A stretch of DNA of 64,000 nt. It comes from Doryteuthis pealeii (lineage: Eukaryota > Mollusca > Cephalopoda > Myopsida > Loliginidae). Shown one piece after another: positions 39,701 to 54,000 of the stretch. The notes beneath the pieces are model-generated. The model did not search any database and was not told the origin of the DNA. It was given only the letters and a program-made list of their open reading frames with translations. The DNA lies in assembly GCA_023376005.1 (NCBI GenBank), contig CM042141.1:93357135-93421134 (forward strand), in the 5' to 3' direction. Within the stretch, counting starts at the first letter, position 1. Each line of letters begins with the position of its first letter. The translations under genes and the position numbers were made by a program.

Positions 39701-42700
39701 GCCAACACTATACCTGATACTCCCATCCACACACATGCATGTATATTATTACTGTACGCTGTTTATGTTCCTGACACTAATACATTATTCTGTGTACTAG
39801 ACATGAGACTTTGATGAGTTGTGGTACACCTGAGCACTGTACACAATAATTATCATTATTATTATTTATGTCAGGAACATGAACAGCGTACAGTAACAAT
39901 ATACATATATGTGTATGCATATGTGTATGTGGAGTGGGGGTATCAGGTATAATTTTGTTGAACCACAGTTGATTGATATTAAAAAAGGATACTTGTAATA
40001 AAGCAGATAGATGAAATACATGAAATGGCCGCACGGATGCGACATACTGAAATACTGTTGTAGAGTGGGCACATCTGGTAAGAGACAATTGTCTGGAAGA
40101 TTGCATAGAACGCACCAACACCAAAGACCATTAAGGCTCCAATTAAATGAACAACGAGGACATTAGATTCCTGCAAAGATAAAATGAAAATCAATACTTA
40201 GCATTTTTTTTTTATATGCCTTCATTTAATTATTCATTAATAATTGGTTTTCATTCAATTAATGTGTGAATTATAAATATCTCATCTTTAATGTCAACTG
40301 TTTAAGGATGCGCTATTAAGTTGTGACAAGAACTATTATCAACAAACGTTGTCTTGAAATAATACACATACATACACAAAATGTAAAAAAAAAAAAAGAT
40401 AAATCCCTTTTTTTTCTGAACTACAATTGCCTCAGTGAGAATGACTCACTAGCAGTCTAGAAGGATCGATCTCTGTGTTCTAGTGCCCATAACTTAGGCT
40501 TGATCAACAGCCTAATAATATTCTGATATGGGAGACACCCTTGCTGTGTAATAGCATTATCAGAGTTCTCAGGCTAGAACGATCATCATTGTATTAATTG
40601 AGTATCTTAGCGACTTTTCTCGACTAGGTTAGGCCTTTGAACTATACCCTCACACAGCTCTGGCTTGTGCCAAACTTAGAACAACAGACTAATGTAGGAA
40701 TGTCTACGGTAGGAACCTATGCCTGAGTAAAATAAGAATAAGGTGCGACTATGTACTATGTGTTCTATGTTAGATTTTTTTTATCATTTTTGTTGTCATT
40801 GTGGTGCAGTTCAATTCTCTCAACGACAGTGCCTTTGTTGATAAATATTTCTTGTCACTAACTATAATCACTTCTAAATAGGTCCATGGCTCAGTCCCTA
40901 TAACAATAACAAGTCTTTTGTACTCATAAATTAGATACTGAATGACTTACTATGTCATGAATGTGCAATCAACGACACCATATCACTCTGATGAAAAACA
41001 ACCATTGATTTTAGTTAGACATGGAAACATAACTAAATCATTGGACTAATATAAATTCAACTAAATATCCAGATATAGAGTGAATTCTGCGCACTATGTA
41101 AAAATTCAAAGATTCTATCGATTCTCTTGTTGTTGCGCTTAGGGTATATATAATTGTTCTAATTCTCACGTATAAGTAAATCAATCAGGCTAATTTTAAT
41201 GCTGTAATTTATATATCATGGGATCATGGGCTCGGGAATTGTTATGAATTTGGTTCTTAATGTCGATAGTACTGATTGGTTTTGTGTTAAATTCTTTGTC
41301 ATAGAGTCATTCTCTATGTTATAAAAAATATTGGCAACTTTCTTTAACCTTAGTTTTCGAATCCTACATTATCACCTCCGTTTTCTTCCCACTAATACAC
41401 AATTTACTATGGATTTCAAATAAGCGAATAATAATAATAATCTTAGTAAACAAATAGTGGGCTTCAGTATATCTACATTATATAGCTCACTTATTATCTA
41501 TTATATTAATGGTATTTATTAATAATTATTAAAGTATCTTTATTCCTTACAACACCACACACACTAGGGTTAAAACAAATATTACCTGGACCCCTCCACA
41601 TACACATATGCATACAATATATGTCATAACATTCGAGATTCCACGCACTATGAAGCAGGGGCTGATTGTTTGCACCGAGTCACATTGGTTAGCAGAGTAT
41701 TAACAGGATTATGATAATTTCAGAATAAGATTTTCTTTAATCCTTTGGAGTTTTGCATTAAATCTGTCCGGTTCCCAACCAAGGTTAAAGTCTGCCCTAG
41801 CTATTTAACATAGCTTGGAGGGAGCGTAGTTGGATGCTATTCTTTACTCCAAGGGCTAATGTAAGTGCCAGAATATAGAAAATAATTTAGGTTCGAACAA
41901 GCGGTGGCATAAACACAGGATTTATAGAAGCCGTCACAGGGTTACATAAAGTATACCACTATTGCTCCTTGATGTTAGAAATGAGTGGAAGTATCATTGA
42001 TAAACTTCCAGCAAACTACTAGTCCGCAATAAAAATTGTGCTATAAGAAAGTGTGGTTTTTCAAGAGTACACTTATGAGATAGACACATTAATGTAAGTT
42101 CTTTATTTGCATAATACTAAACCAACATCTGCTTAACGACCAGCACGTATACTAGCTGAGCTATCAATGTAATTCCTTAATCTTAGACCTTCCAGCCAAG
42201 TTGATTTTACTCAACACCGATGAGCCTATTCTGCCTCAAAAGGATTTCCGACCGAACCATACAGGAACGCACAGCGTTAAGCCTGTTAGATGGCAACCTC
42301 GTTATAATATTCCAGTTCGTTTGGATTGGTCAGGTCACACTTCACGAAAAAAAGCATCTGGATGAATTGTGCCGTCACACTCCACACGTGTGTTAAAAAT
42401 AAATTCAGCATGGAGACTCTATTGAGAACATATGTTTGCACAAGGTTGCTGTTTTAAGATGCCTAGTTTAATTGCAACCTTCGACTTGCACTCGATTATA
42501 ACCAGTCGTACAGATTTTTTGCCCGAACACAGTACATTAGCTAATCACGATGAACTATCCCCAGAAAACATATAATTTATTATTTCGAAGTAAGTCTCGA
42601 AGATAGTTGTGTTTCGATGCTAGCTAAATATGGACAGAAACTGAACGAGATAGAAGAGAACAGATGAGATCTCCTACGACGACAGTTGTGTTACATGTCA

Positions 42701-45700
42701 TACCGCGTCAATGTGTGGCACCCTCAAAATCAACTACATCTTTCAAAGTCCTCCCACTGCACTTCCCTAACGTTCCTGTGCTAATAATTTAATATTTGAG
42801 CCACTGAGAGTAAGTATTCTTTCTTGTACCTTGTAGAGCACCTAAAATTCATTACATTATAATGCAATTCATGAAAACGCAACACAACATTATTATATTT
42901 GTCATATTTATGTACTCATAGAAACTTAATGAGGAAGTACCGACCTATCGGACTATCGATGGGCTTTTTTCCTAGTATTGTGATGCGGATGAGAAAACAA
43001 CAGAGGAGAGAAAGCGAGCATCACGTATAAGGACTTTGTTAATCTTCAACCTAGCAATTGCTAATTACTCAGTTTCCTATGTAAATCTTTCTTATGCGAA
43101 TGTATGGCTAACAACTGATGTTCTCACTTATCAACTTGGCACTATATTCCATGATGTTCTTTTCTCTTAAAGTTATCTGTGCCTACTGGGATCAACACTT
43201 CAGTGTCTGGTAGTCACTTCATCGTACTGTCTTTCAACACATAAGACAGAAGACACTTACGTTCCTAGCAGGAGCATGAAGCTGTAATTAAGCAGTATTC
43301 AGATATTCGAGATTATCCATAAATTCTCATCCAAAATAGCGAGAATGAATATATCTAATTGATCTTCACTTTTTGAACATATGTCTATTAGCACGGGTTA
43401 ACTTTTTCGATCACAGATCATCTCGACGAGTGCCGCAGAACTTGAAACTACGAACACTGTCTGAGTTTAACTGCTGAATGAGAGAATTTCCAAGACATAA
43501 TATTGTACCAAGCCACACTAAAGCGACAAAGAAAAAAGAATCGGATATTGTCATGGGGGATATTCATCATAGTAAGAAAGTGTCTGTTATTCCCCATGTA
43601 CTTATGCGAGTGCGTAAGGGCTCACATTAATAATTCATCAGTCAGTCAAAAATTACAATCCGGTGACGAGCAAAATGTAACGTCAATCCAGTGGGAATCC
43701 AGTAGTTATGCTGGGGCACGGTAAAAAGTAAATTTCAACCGCTAAATGGTTACCATATTCTAGACATTTCCACAATAGTTAGGACCGTACAAAACCAGTC
43801 GTGGATGCTATGCGTGAACGCTCCATCATTCTGCTTTAACATACAGCACGGATCATAAGTGGCTCCGACAAATTAGAAATTTACTTAGAGTAGCTCCAAC
43901 CATCATTTGGCGGACGGCCAGAATCCCCCATTCCAGACTAGACGGTTGGTAGGAGTGAGGGAGCTGTGTGGGTGAGGATGGAGGGGGGTGAGGCTCTGAC
44001 TGAAGCAAGTGTATTTGTAGGTTGCTAATCACCATCTTTCAGACTCGTCACAATATGTAATACCTCTTTAGGAAATACTATTAGATGATGAAGAATCATT
44101 GTTGCTTGTTTATGCCCTCTTTTCTGTCTCTCCTTCTCTTTGGTATACGCTAATGAAGTTGAGAGTAGTGGATCAGCAGTATCACACTAATGGCTCGTTT
44201 TGGCTGTATTACCCTTTTCCTTGCATCATAGGTTCCACCTTCGCGCTGACTTTATTTTTTGCTCATCTCCTTTTTCTTTTCAGTTTCCAGGTGCTTGTCT
44301 TGCGCGGGTGATTGTCGCTGCTCTCTTTCTTCCTTCTTTCGTCCATCTTTTCATTTCTTCCTTTCCTTTCCATCGGTTTCTTTCGCCTGTCGGCTGGGGG
44401 CATTGAATACTGACTGCACCCTGCAGAGGTAAGATTCCTCCAATGGGCCACTTGTGGCCCCTTAGGTGGCAACCCTGAGGCTTAAGCGATGGAACCCTGG
44501 TAGTGAGCAGTCTATGGACATGCAACACTCACTTGGTTCTTAACTTAGGCAGACAGGTGATCAGATACCCTCCGACATCTGCTGTACGTCAAGCCAGCAC
44601 CTTGATTCCCAATCCTATTTGCCTTATGGCCGCCCCAAACCGTTTTATATAAGCGGTGCTAGAAGGGATTGGATGAGGGTCTTCTGTCTGGCGTATGATG
44701 TTAAACTCTACCTGATGGGTGACGGTCCAGTTCTGGAGATTGGGGAATGTGAAAAGCACCCCTTCATCAATTGCTCCTGTCTACTCTGGACCTGCGTAGT
44801 GGGATGTTAAACAACCATCAGCTAATTGATTATAAGTTATATCCTTTACTCATTGGGTGAGAACAAATAAAGAAATTAGTCCCTGTGTTATTCCTCAATA
44901 ATTCAAACATTTAGTATGTGATTTTTGCTTCTACTTCTTAAGTATGAATTTATTTTACAATATTCCAAACACAACCAAGCTGTTGTTTTGTTTGTGGTTG
45001 GCATTACTGAGACTTAAGACCAGCATTTGAACGGGCTTGAGAAGTATGATCGCCGATAAAGTCTAATCCACCATCAGTGCTGACTAGCACAACTAGAACC
45101 CAAGAACTATCCTAGAACCATCAGTGCCTAAAATATGTTGATCTCTATTTTGAATTTATGATATGTACCTATGTGCAGCGAGTGTGATATAAGTGGCGTC
45201 TTATAAAGAGAGCCCTCACCCCAAATGCCACGAAACTCACATGGATGTAGAACATAAACATTAAATCCCAGAGAGGCTTGGCAAAGAAGACCCGACATAC
45301 AAGGCTCAGGTAAATATAATAGGTATAAGTTCTGTAGTACAATCTAAAAGAGAAAAAAAGAAAAGAACAAAAAATAAATATTATTATCCTGGATATTTCA
45401 CGTACAACAATCATCACAACTAGCAGCCGTTATACATCCCCTAAACCGCTAAAACCGGATTCTGTTGAGAGACAGGTGAGCTCGAGTGATTACACATTCC
45501 GCATCTCTCTCCGTATCGTAAAGGAGTCCCCTAGTAAACGAACCTGGTACATTGATAGTGTTGCACTTTAAAGCCTGAAAGGAAAAATATACAAGAAATA
45601 AGTTAAACAATCTCAACAAGATTACATTAAACGATTATATATATATTTGGGTTTTTTAAAAGAATGATAAAATAAAGCACTGTTATTACTCTTTCAAGTT

Positions 45701-48700
45701 CTTGTTAGTGAAGAGAAGGACAACAGTAAAGTCATTAAGTTTAAAGTAGAGAAACAATTGGAATGTTATACTCGTGTAATATAAGTTTTTATATACTATG
45801 GACACTACTTATATGGATCCTATCATCAAAAATCTTTGTTGGTGCTGTGTCATTACGTTATCAAAGATGAAAAGCCCAACACAGTTTGACCTATTAGTTA
45901 GGCGGTTCTGGTGTTTACGTTCTGTAAGGAATGCGTTTTTTTCTCTTCATTAAGTCTCATCTATATACTAATGTATCGTCGGTCACTGCTGTTCACACCC
46001 TTTTTTCATTCACGCTCTAGATGATAATTGTACGACAACTCGAGGATCTCTCCTTTTGATTGTGCTAGAAACGAAAGGGAAATAGAAATAAAGACGAGTG
46101 GAGGAGTTAGAGAAGAGATGAGAGAGGTGGGGGAGGAATTGATAAGAGAGAGAAGATTTTAGAGAAGAGAAGATAGATAGTTTAAATCAGATTATTATAC
46201 TTTTTATATTTGAACTTTGAGGCTCTAGTTTTGAGTTTTATTCAGTAAGTTTACGGTGCTAATTTAATACCTATTTTCTATGAGGCGTAATGGAAATTTG
46301 AATTGAGAAGACTGTACTTCTTGCTAAATAGACTTTATGTTTGTGCACTCACATCCCAATCGCATGCACGCATAAGTTTCTTCATTAATCTCCAATACAG
46401 CGCAGGAGCAAAATTACTTCCAAAAAATAGAGAAAAGAGACATCTTTTGTTGTCCTCCCCAGTTGTCCCTTATGTGGTAAAAATTTTGGTGTCTCCCAGT
46501 GGTCCCTTTAGTGTTGGGTTAGAATCCCTTTGGGGTTGTTCTAAGGTGTCCTTAAGTTGGGTAAAACTTGCGTTGACAAAGTCCTTGTTGCAGGATTTCA
46601 TAATGGTAATAACGTTATGAAACGGCTTTCAATATAGCGGTTAATCGTTCCTAACCATAATATTAGCTGTTGTGGCTCTTAACAAATGCCAATGAGTCTA
46701 TAATAATGGCGTTTCCAAGACATCTTATATCAAAAACTCAACAGTGGTTGTTGTGTGATATATTATATTAGTGTGTGTGTGTTGTGTATATTTACTGTCG
46801 GATTTTATTCCATCATTATATACTATATTGTCTACAGAAAAAATTTTGGATTAACTTTTAATCACTGGAGGTTCATTTCGATATGGCAAAAGACGCAACA
46901 TTATGGATTTGTTACCATGAATTCCCACATCGTACTTTCTTGATATCCTGGGATTTCATTTAACTAGTTTTATGGCTGGATTGCATCTACATTTTCAATA
47001 ACTTTTATCTCTATATTTTATTTCAAACTTTATGAGTTTTTCCATGATGTAGACTTTTAATTTTAAAATAAATTTATTTTATGTTAGTTTTCAGGTTTCA
47101 GGCACATATCATAGATTACGAAGGTTCTGGCATATTTTTCTCTCTCTTGTGACGTATGAAAGAATTTGAAGGTTAAATCGAGTTGTACGTTTTTAGTGAG
47201 TCATGGATTGATCCACATTCAGATTATCTAAACGAAGATCACCATTATTGAGATGACTCAGTACTTGAATTGTAATTCATTAGAAACATAATAGTTTACA
47301 CCCCCTCGTTCCTGGATATTTCAAAATTTTAAGTTTCAGTCCTGGTCAGTTACAACTCATTATGTAACTATTTATATTGGAGTTGGTATATACTCTTTTT
47401 TTTTTTTTAATTTATTTATTTAAAATGAAATGATATCATTATGCTGAATAAGTATAATATTATTGATCTGTTTTGATTATACAAATTAAAAAATATCATT
47501 TGCAAATCTATTATTTAAATTCTTTTTTTTTCTTTTTTGTTTTTTAAAAGAAACAAGAAAAAAAAGAACGATATAAAATAGGTGTTCTATGGAACTGTAG
47601 GCTGGGAGGGGGGTATTTTCTTACTGTTTCATTTTTTTTCTACGATCTAGTATGGGTGTGATCACAAGGGACAATTTATTTTTTATTGTGGCTGTCCTTG
47701 CCTATATAGCTGAATCATTTTATTTATCTCTATTTTTTGTTGTGTTTTCGTGCAGAGGAGATTGTAGCAAGTCTATATTGCCTATACATTTGATAGTAAT
47801 ATTTATTTTCACGCAACAGATTATTTATATCAGGTAGACAATTGTTAGATTAATAACTGCCCAACTGGTCTGTTGTTAGCTTGTCCGAGTCTACTGGAAT
47901 CTTATTCAAGCACTCGCGATTTGCTTCTACTGTAGTGCTACCGACATTACACCTGACTGCCCTCTCCACATACATATGCACACACATACATGCATATTAC
48001 TACTGTAAACTGTTCATGTTCCTGATTCTTATACATTATTCTGTGTACTTGACATGAGACGTGGTGCACCTGAGCACTGTAAACAATAAATTTGATTATT
48101 ATTTTCATTATTAAAAAATGTGTCATTCCCATCGCCATTCCCCCTCGGGGGAGGGGGCTCAGGCACTGGGCAATAAACCCAGCCCTACCCCTTTAAATCA
48201 AGGGGGCAGGTATTGCCTGGGGGGATAGCCCTCTGGGATCAACGCTGTTAATCTAACACCAGACCCCACCACCCAAAGAACAAGTCAAAAGAGAGAAGTG
48301 CAAATTATTCATTCATTGTGCCATCGACTCTAAGTATACATATCAAATGTTGTAATGGTTAAATTATCATACCATAGTATATCCACAGGTCCCACAAGTG
48401 AATCATTATAAAAGTTGTACAGGGTATCCACAAAGTCTGTGTACATTAATACATACTTTTAAAACAAAACAATTTTTATTTCTTGTATTTAATTGTTTAA
48501 GTTATGATTGTTTAAGTTATGATTGTTATGATTGTTTAAGTTATGATTGTTTAAGTTATGATTGTTTAAGTTATGATTGTTTAAGTTATGATTTTTATTT
48601 ACTGCTAAATTACCATATCTGCCTTCTCAGATAAATAACAATAACAAATAAATACAATAGTGAAATCTCCATGTACCCAGACTTTGTGGACGACACCCTG

Positions 48701-51033
48701 TCGAGTAAGAACTGTTCATTTTGGGAGGCTGCAAATGGGTTGGCAAAACCCATTACTGTGGGGTTTTTTGGGGTTTTTTAGGGGGGGGGGTTGCACGAAA
48801 AGTTTAACTTTCATCAGAAATGATATTGTGGAATATTTATATTTTGTTTTATTTTCATAATTTATTATGTTTTTATTTAAACTTTATTAATTTATTAATC
48901 CTTACAAGACATTGACAATTGTTTTTTCATTTTAAGCAATTTAAGTTAATTAAAATTTAAATAGCAATTAAGAGAAATATTAGAGCCTAACTGGGTTTGC
49001 ACTTTTAAATTTTGTATAAAGAGAGAACAATCTTCTCTTTCTCTATAAACTTCAGTTAAGTAGGGCATCATGGTGTGAAAGGGTAGGGTAAATAAAGTGG
49101 GTGTCCCATCATGGTGTAATGGTTAACAAGCTAGTCTTGCAAGTCCATAACTACTGAATAGTGAGTTTGATTTCTTTATTGGAACCCAATGCTTGCAACC
49201 TTGTGTCACATCCTATCTATTGCAAAAAAGGTAGGATAAATAAAGTTTACATCTTATTGTGGTTAATGGTTAGCAAGCTAGTCTCACAGATCCATTACTA
49301 CTGAATAGCGAGTTCAATCTTCACTGGATGCCCCATACTTGTGACCTTGTGTCACATCCTACCCGTGGCAAATGTGTTGGGTAAATAAAGTGGGCGTCCA
49401 ATCATGGTCTAATTGTTAGCAAGCTAGTCTCACAGATCCATTACTACTGAATAATGAATTCAATCTTCACTGGATACCTCATACTTGCCACCTTATGTCA
49501 CATCCTACCTGTGGCAAATGGGTTGGATAAATACCCTCACTTTAGTTAAGTAACTTGCTATTGTCAAAATCTGCAATATTTTATGATTTACAAACTTAAT
49601 AATAATATTAATTATTAATTAATAATGTTATCTTTTTTTAAAGATTATTTATTGTTTTACATAAATTTGATTACTTTATTTAATTCTTTTTCTTTTTCAA
49701 TATTAATTAAGTTTAGCAAATCGCGTCATTTATATTTTATTTAAAAAATATAGTTAATCATTGAATTAAAATTTCTTACTATATCATTATGTAATGCACT
49801 AAACTTGCAAATCGGTCGGAAAATTAGGGTGACCCAGAAAAAACAGAACTCACAAATTTTGTAATAAAACTATTAATTTTAACTAGGGGGGTTTAGGGTT
49901 AGTTTAATGGGAAAATAAATAATTTGGGTTCTGTTTTTTCTGGGTCACCCTGTAATATGTTTTAATTTTCCGACCAATTTGCAAGTTTAGCCATGTGATG
50001 TCATTCCCTCAAATCTGACGAAAAGAAAATTCCCTGACCTCCCACCAGGCCGGATTGAATTAAGATCTTTTTTACCTGGTGATTTTTATGGGTCATCCTG
50101 CGAGGATCAAACTCTCTATTCAGAAGTAATAGATCTACAAACGATTATTAAACCATGTTTTTATCTCCACTACCTGGGAAGTATGACGCAGGTTCGATCC
50201 CGCAGGCAAGACAGTGTCTTGCTCTTTTTCCTTTCTCGTTCTCCGTCATACTTCCCAAAGATGAAAGAGGTCAGCATGACTTCTTACAGGAGGAAACAAT
50301 ATTGGTCAGGCCAGAAAGAAAACTAATTTGGATCAAATTAAGACATTTCTTTTTTCTTCTTTTTTTAAAACTTACCAAGTATTGTTGATATATTCAACAT
50401 CTGGCCAAATATACAACTTTCTGGACTTTCTGCACCAGTGTCACTGGGGAAAAAATAAAAGAGAAAAGTCACAAGGGAAGAAAATAATAATAGGAAATTT
50501 GATTAGACACAAAAAATAATCATTTACAATTGAGGAAATGAATAAAATTGTTTAAATTATTTTGCTAGTTTTATGATTATATCTTTCTACACAAACAGAA
50601 AACTGCGTTATAAAAAAAAAAAACTAACTAAATTTTGGTAGTTATCCTTGAAATTCTTAAATAGTTATTTTGATTTAGAGATATATTGGTATTTTTTTTT
50701 CTTTATCATTTTGATTTGATTTCTTTGTTTAATAGAATATTGTGGGATTGGAAAAAAGGCATGAGGTCATTCCAGAGAAGAAAAATCATTGATTTAAATA
50801 TGTACGGCTCCTAATTAGATGAATTAAAAGTAGTAATCAATGAAAAGAATCAGGAAATAATTACAATTTGATTATATTCTTCATAGTCTTATTAAGAATT
50901 TACATATACATATATAAATAAAAACCATTAATGTCAGTCCATTGAACTGATTAGCTTTGATCTTGTATGCTATATTACATTACTCCTGGCAAAAATTATG
51001 GAATTAGCATACTTAGATTTTCACTTTGGCTTC

Positions 51034-51085
<52 letters not shown>

Positions 51086-54000
51086 AACCCCTCCTCATGA
51101 GCATGATGCGACACAAGGTCAATTTCTTAAGCGGAGTTTAACAGGTTTGAATTCAGAGTTTTTCTTTATCCTAGACTGGTTACCCAGCCAAGGTTTAAGG
51201 GAGAATTGGATTCATAACTTTCCCAAGGGTATTAGGACTATGTGAAATGCAAACCGGCTCGACAAAACCATTTCCTATGACTAACCATTATACCACGCAT
51301 TTCCATCGGCTTCTATTTAGCAATAATCCATGAAAACAATCAAAAATTAGTTTGGTTTCGTTTTTGTTTAATGGTATATCAACCTTTGTGAATTATTTAA
51401 TCCCAATTATCAAATATCTATTTAATTTAATACCTACAAGGAGGTCTGAAAGTCTTGTCAAGCCTACATGTTTTAACTTTCATTAGTTTTTGTTTTAATA
51501 ATATAAGTTATGTAATTATTTTACCAAGAAAAAAAAATGTATAGGGTGACAAGACTTTCGGACCATCCTGTACAACACAAAAAAAAAAAAAAAAAAAATT
51601 AATAAAAAAAAAACAATTATATTTTTTTTTTAAATTAAAAAAAAAAAACCCAACAAAAAACACGATGATTTAATCCGCAATTGTGTGTCACAGTAGAATA
51701 GCATGAAAATAATAAAGCATTACAAAGTCAGAAAACAGCACTGCTCACGTGACTTTCGGAAACATTTTTTCACGCTCAGAATTGTGGAGACATCGAATAA
51801 ACTGCCCACGTCTGTTGTAGGCTGCCGAAACACTGAGTCTTTCAAAGCCTCCATGCTTCCTGTAGTCCGCCGACACTATACCTGATGCCACTCTCCACAC
51901 ACATATGCACACATACATGCATATTACTACTGTAAACTGTTCAAGTTCCTGACACTTATACATCATTCTGTGTACTTGACATGAGACTTTGATGAGTTGT
52001 GGTGCACCTGAGCACTGTACACAATAAATTTCCTCATTTTTTTTTAATTATGATATTTTGCAAGACAACCTTTCCACCACACTAGGACCTCCTAGCAATG
52101 TTTCTATACATTAATATTGAATTTAATATTCCAATAGGAAAATGCCTTTCATTGAGGTGACAGTGGTGTAATGGTTATTGTCATGAGAAATAGACACAAC
52201 AACCAGAGTTCTAATTTAAGACGAGACTAGTAGCATTTCACACACAGTGCTAATATCTTTGGGAAAGGTATGCATCTAACTATTCTTCCTCCAGCAGTGG
52301 GTAAATAGTAGGGCAGACTGGGCTCTTTTAGCCTTGGTATTGCAACTGGTCTAGGAGAAGGAAAACTCTAAATTCAAACCTGTTAAACTATACTTAAAAA
52401 TAGACCTTGAGTCACATCCTTGCTAGTGCGGAGTAGTTGGTAAATAGAGTTAGTGTCGAAATACAAAGAAGTTGATCTGCCTGTGTACCTTGGGCAACAA
52501 AAATGCCACGGACTGCAAAAGGGTTAAATCTAATCTCTTATACTTTAAAGAAATGTGTAATTGTTATATACCCACTTCTTCTGCTGGGAGAGTGTTCTAT
52601 GAGGAGATGCAATACGAGAGCATCCGTGGTTATGCTCCCACACCTAAATCTTTATCTTACTTGAGTAGCTGGCTGCTACCTTATTCTGTAGTCTATTTCA
52701 CGCATAACTGGGACATTTCTTCTAAATGGTCTGTAATCTGTTGCTATCTTCATTTTCTTCTAACTAGTCTGGTCTGTCTTTAAGATGCTGCACTGACTTT
52801 GTGTTGGTTCACAAAAGCTGCCATTTAGTTCATAGAAACAACCAAGAAATATTTTGGGATCACATTTTTATTCAGAACCAGACTCTTTCAACCGTGCGGT
52901 GGAGTGATGGAGTATACATCATGATGTCTCTCGTTTAACTAATTAAGCTAACTAAACTTTGGTTCTCAGAGTTTTTCAGCGGCGGAAGCCGAGGTCAACT
53001 TGATGTTACCAAGTGCCAATCATCTAACCCCCTCTAATTTGGGATTTCAACAACTTTCAATTCAAAATCTAAACCGTTGTTTTTTGGACGTTTAGTGTAG
53101 AGTTAGATTTTGAATTCAAAATCGTTGAAATTCAAAATCTAACTCTACACTAACCATTCAAAATACATAACAAAATTGAAACATTAAATGCCAATTTTGA
53201 AGTTAAAACTTAATGTTATGCAAGTTAATACTTAACCTTCTATACTATGGAATTTTTTTTTTTAAATCTGTTAAGTCAGTCCTAATAAATTATCTAGAGT
53301 TACTCCCCTTGATGAGTAAGAGACAGTTGCCATGAGACTTTAGCCATGACATATAGACTGATACACAAGATAGCTGGTCGTACACAAATTGAGCTCTTCA
53401 AGTCAGTTTTAGGGTAGAAACATTTCTCTACCCTTTGTTAATATCCAACAACAGGGTCTTGCATTTTCATTCAGTACTCTTTATTTCTATGTAAAAAAAC
53501 ATAATATCTAATTAAAAAAATAGTAGACCTAAGCAAGTAGCTTTGATTTTTAAATAAATTAGCATTTAAATGTTATGATATATTCTGACATTAATATCTT
53601 TCATGTCATTTCATAGAGATAAGACTGTACTTTATAACCCAGCATAGCAGGTTGGCCGAGTTTTATCAAATCTGAAGTAAAATCGACTGACAAACACATA
53701 TCAATCATCACTGTAATCTGATTTAGTTTGGTTTCTTTGTTTTAATGGCATATCAACTATCATTATCTAATGCCAAAACCATCCTTGTAGAAGAATAGTA
53801 GTGAATAGTATTTAATCCATACCTGGGACCTAGTTTAGTCATGGGGGATCAAATCATGCTGAAAGCACTGGTTTCCATTAAATCACTGAAGTTAAGCAGC
53901 GATGAACCCGTTCAATACTTAATTGGATGACCACTTAAGCAACAGTAGGTACTGTAAGCAATCTGAGTTGTTTGTTTATGAAAATGACTTTATTTGGCAT

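Larger units (their letters stand above)
42700..47720 (-). repeat. Second inverted duplication, corrupted arm
   Basis: Reverse complement of 35,560-39,450, with frequent short indels. Matched anchors: 47,256 to 36,144; 46,490 to 37,000; 45,276 to 37,830; 44,395 to 38,520; 42,740 to 39,345. The arm is about 1.1 kb longer than its partner over these anchors, and part of 45,300-46,300 does not match arm one at all. Confidence 0.65.

Noticed and set aside
45169..45417. 82-codon minus-strand frame with hydrophobic content
   Set aside because: It overlaps the end of the candidate exon 3 in another frame and includes a noisy copy of 37,800-37,860; the hydrophobicity comes from AT-rich sequence.
48490..48594. 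Short regular repeats resembling a CRISPR array
   Set aside because: Units are contiguous with no unique spacers, the genome is eukaryotic, and the block lies inside a MITE. It is a minisatellite.
52472..52783. 103-codon open frame on the plus strand
   Set aside because: No family resemblance, follows a SINE, opposite strand to the confirmed gene, with no splice signals.
53880..53962. Possible functional 5S rRNA gene
   Set aside because: Only the middle and 3' part resembles 5S, with several conserved positions changed, and it ends in a retroposon tail.
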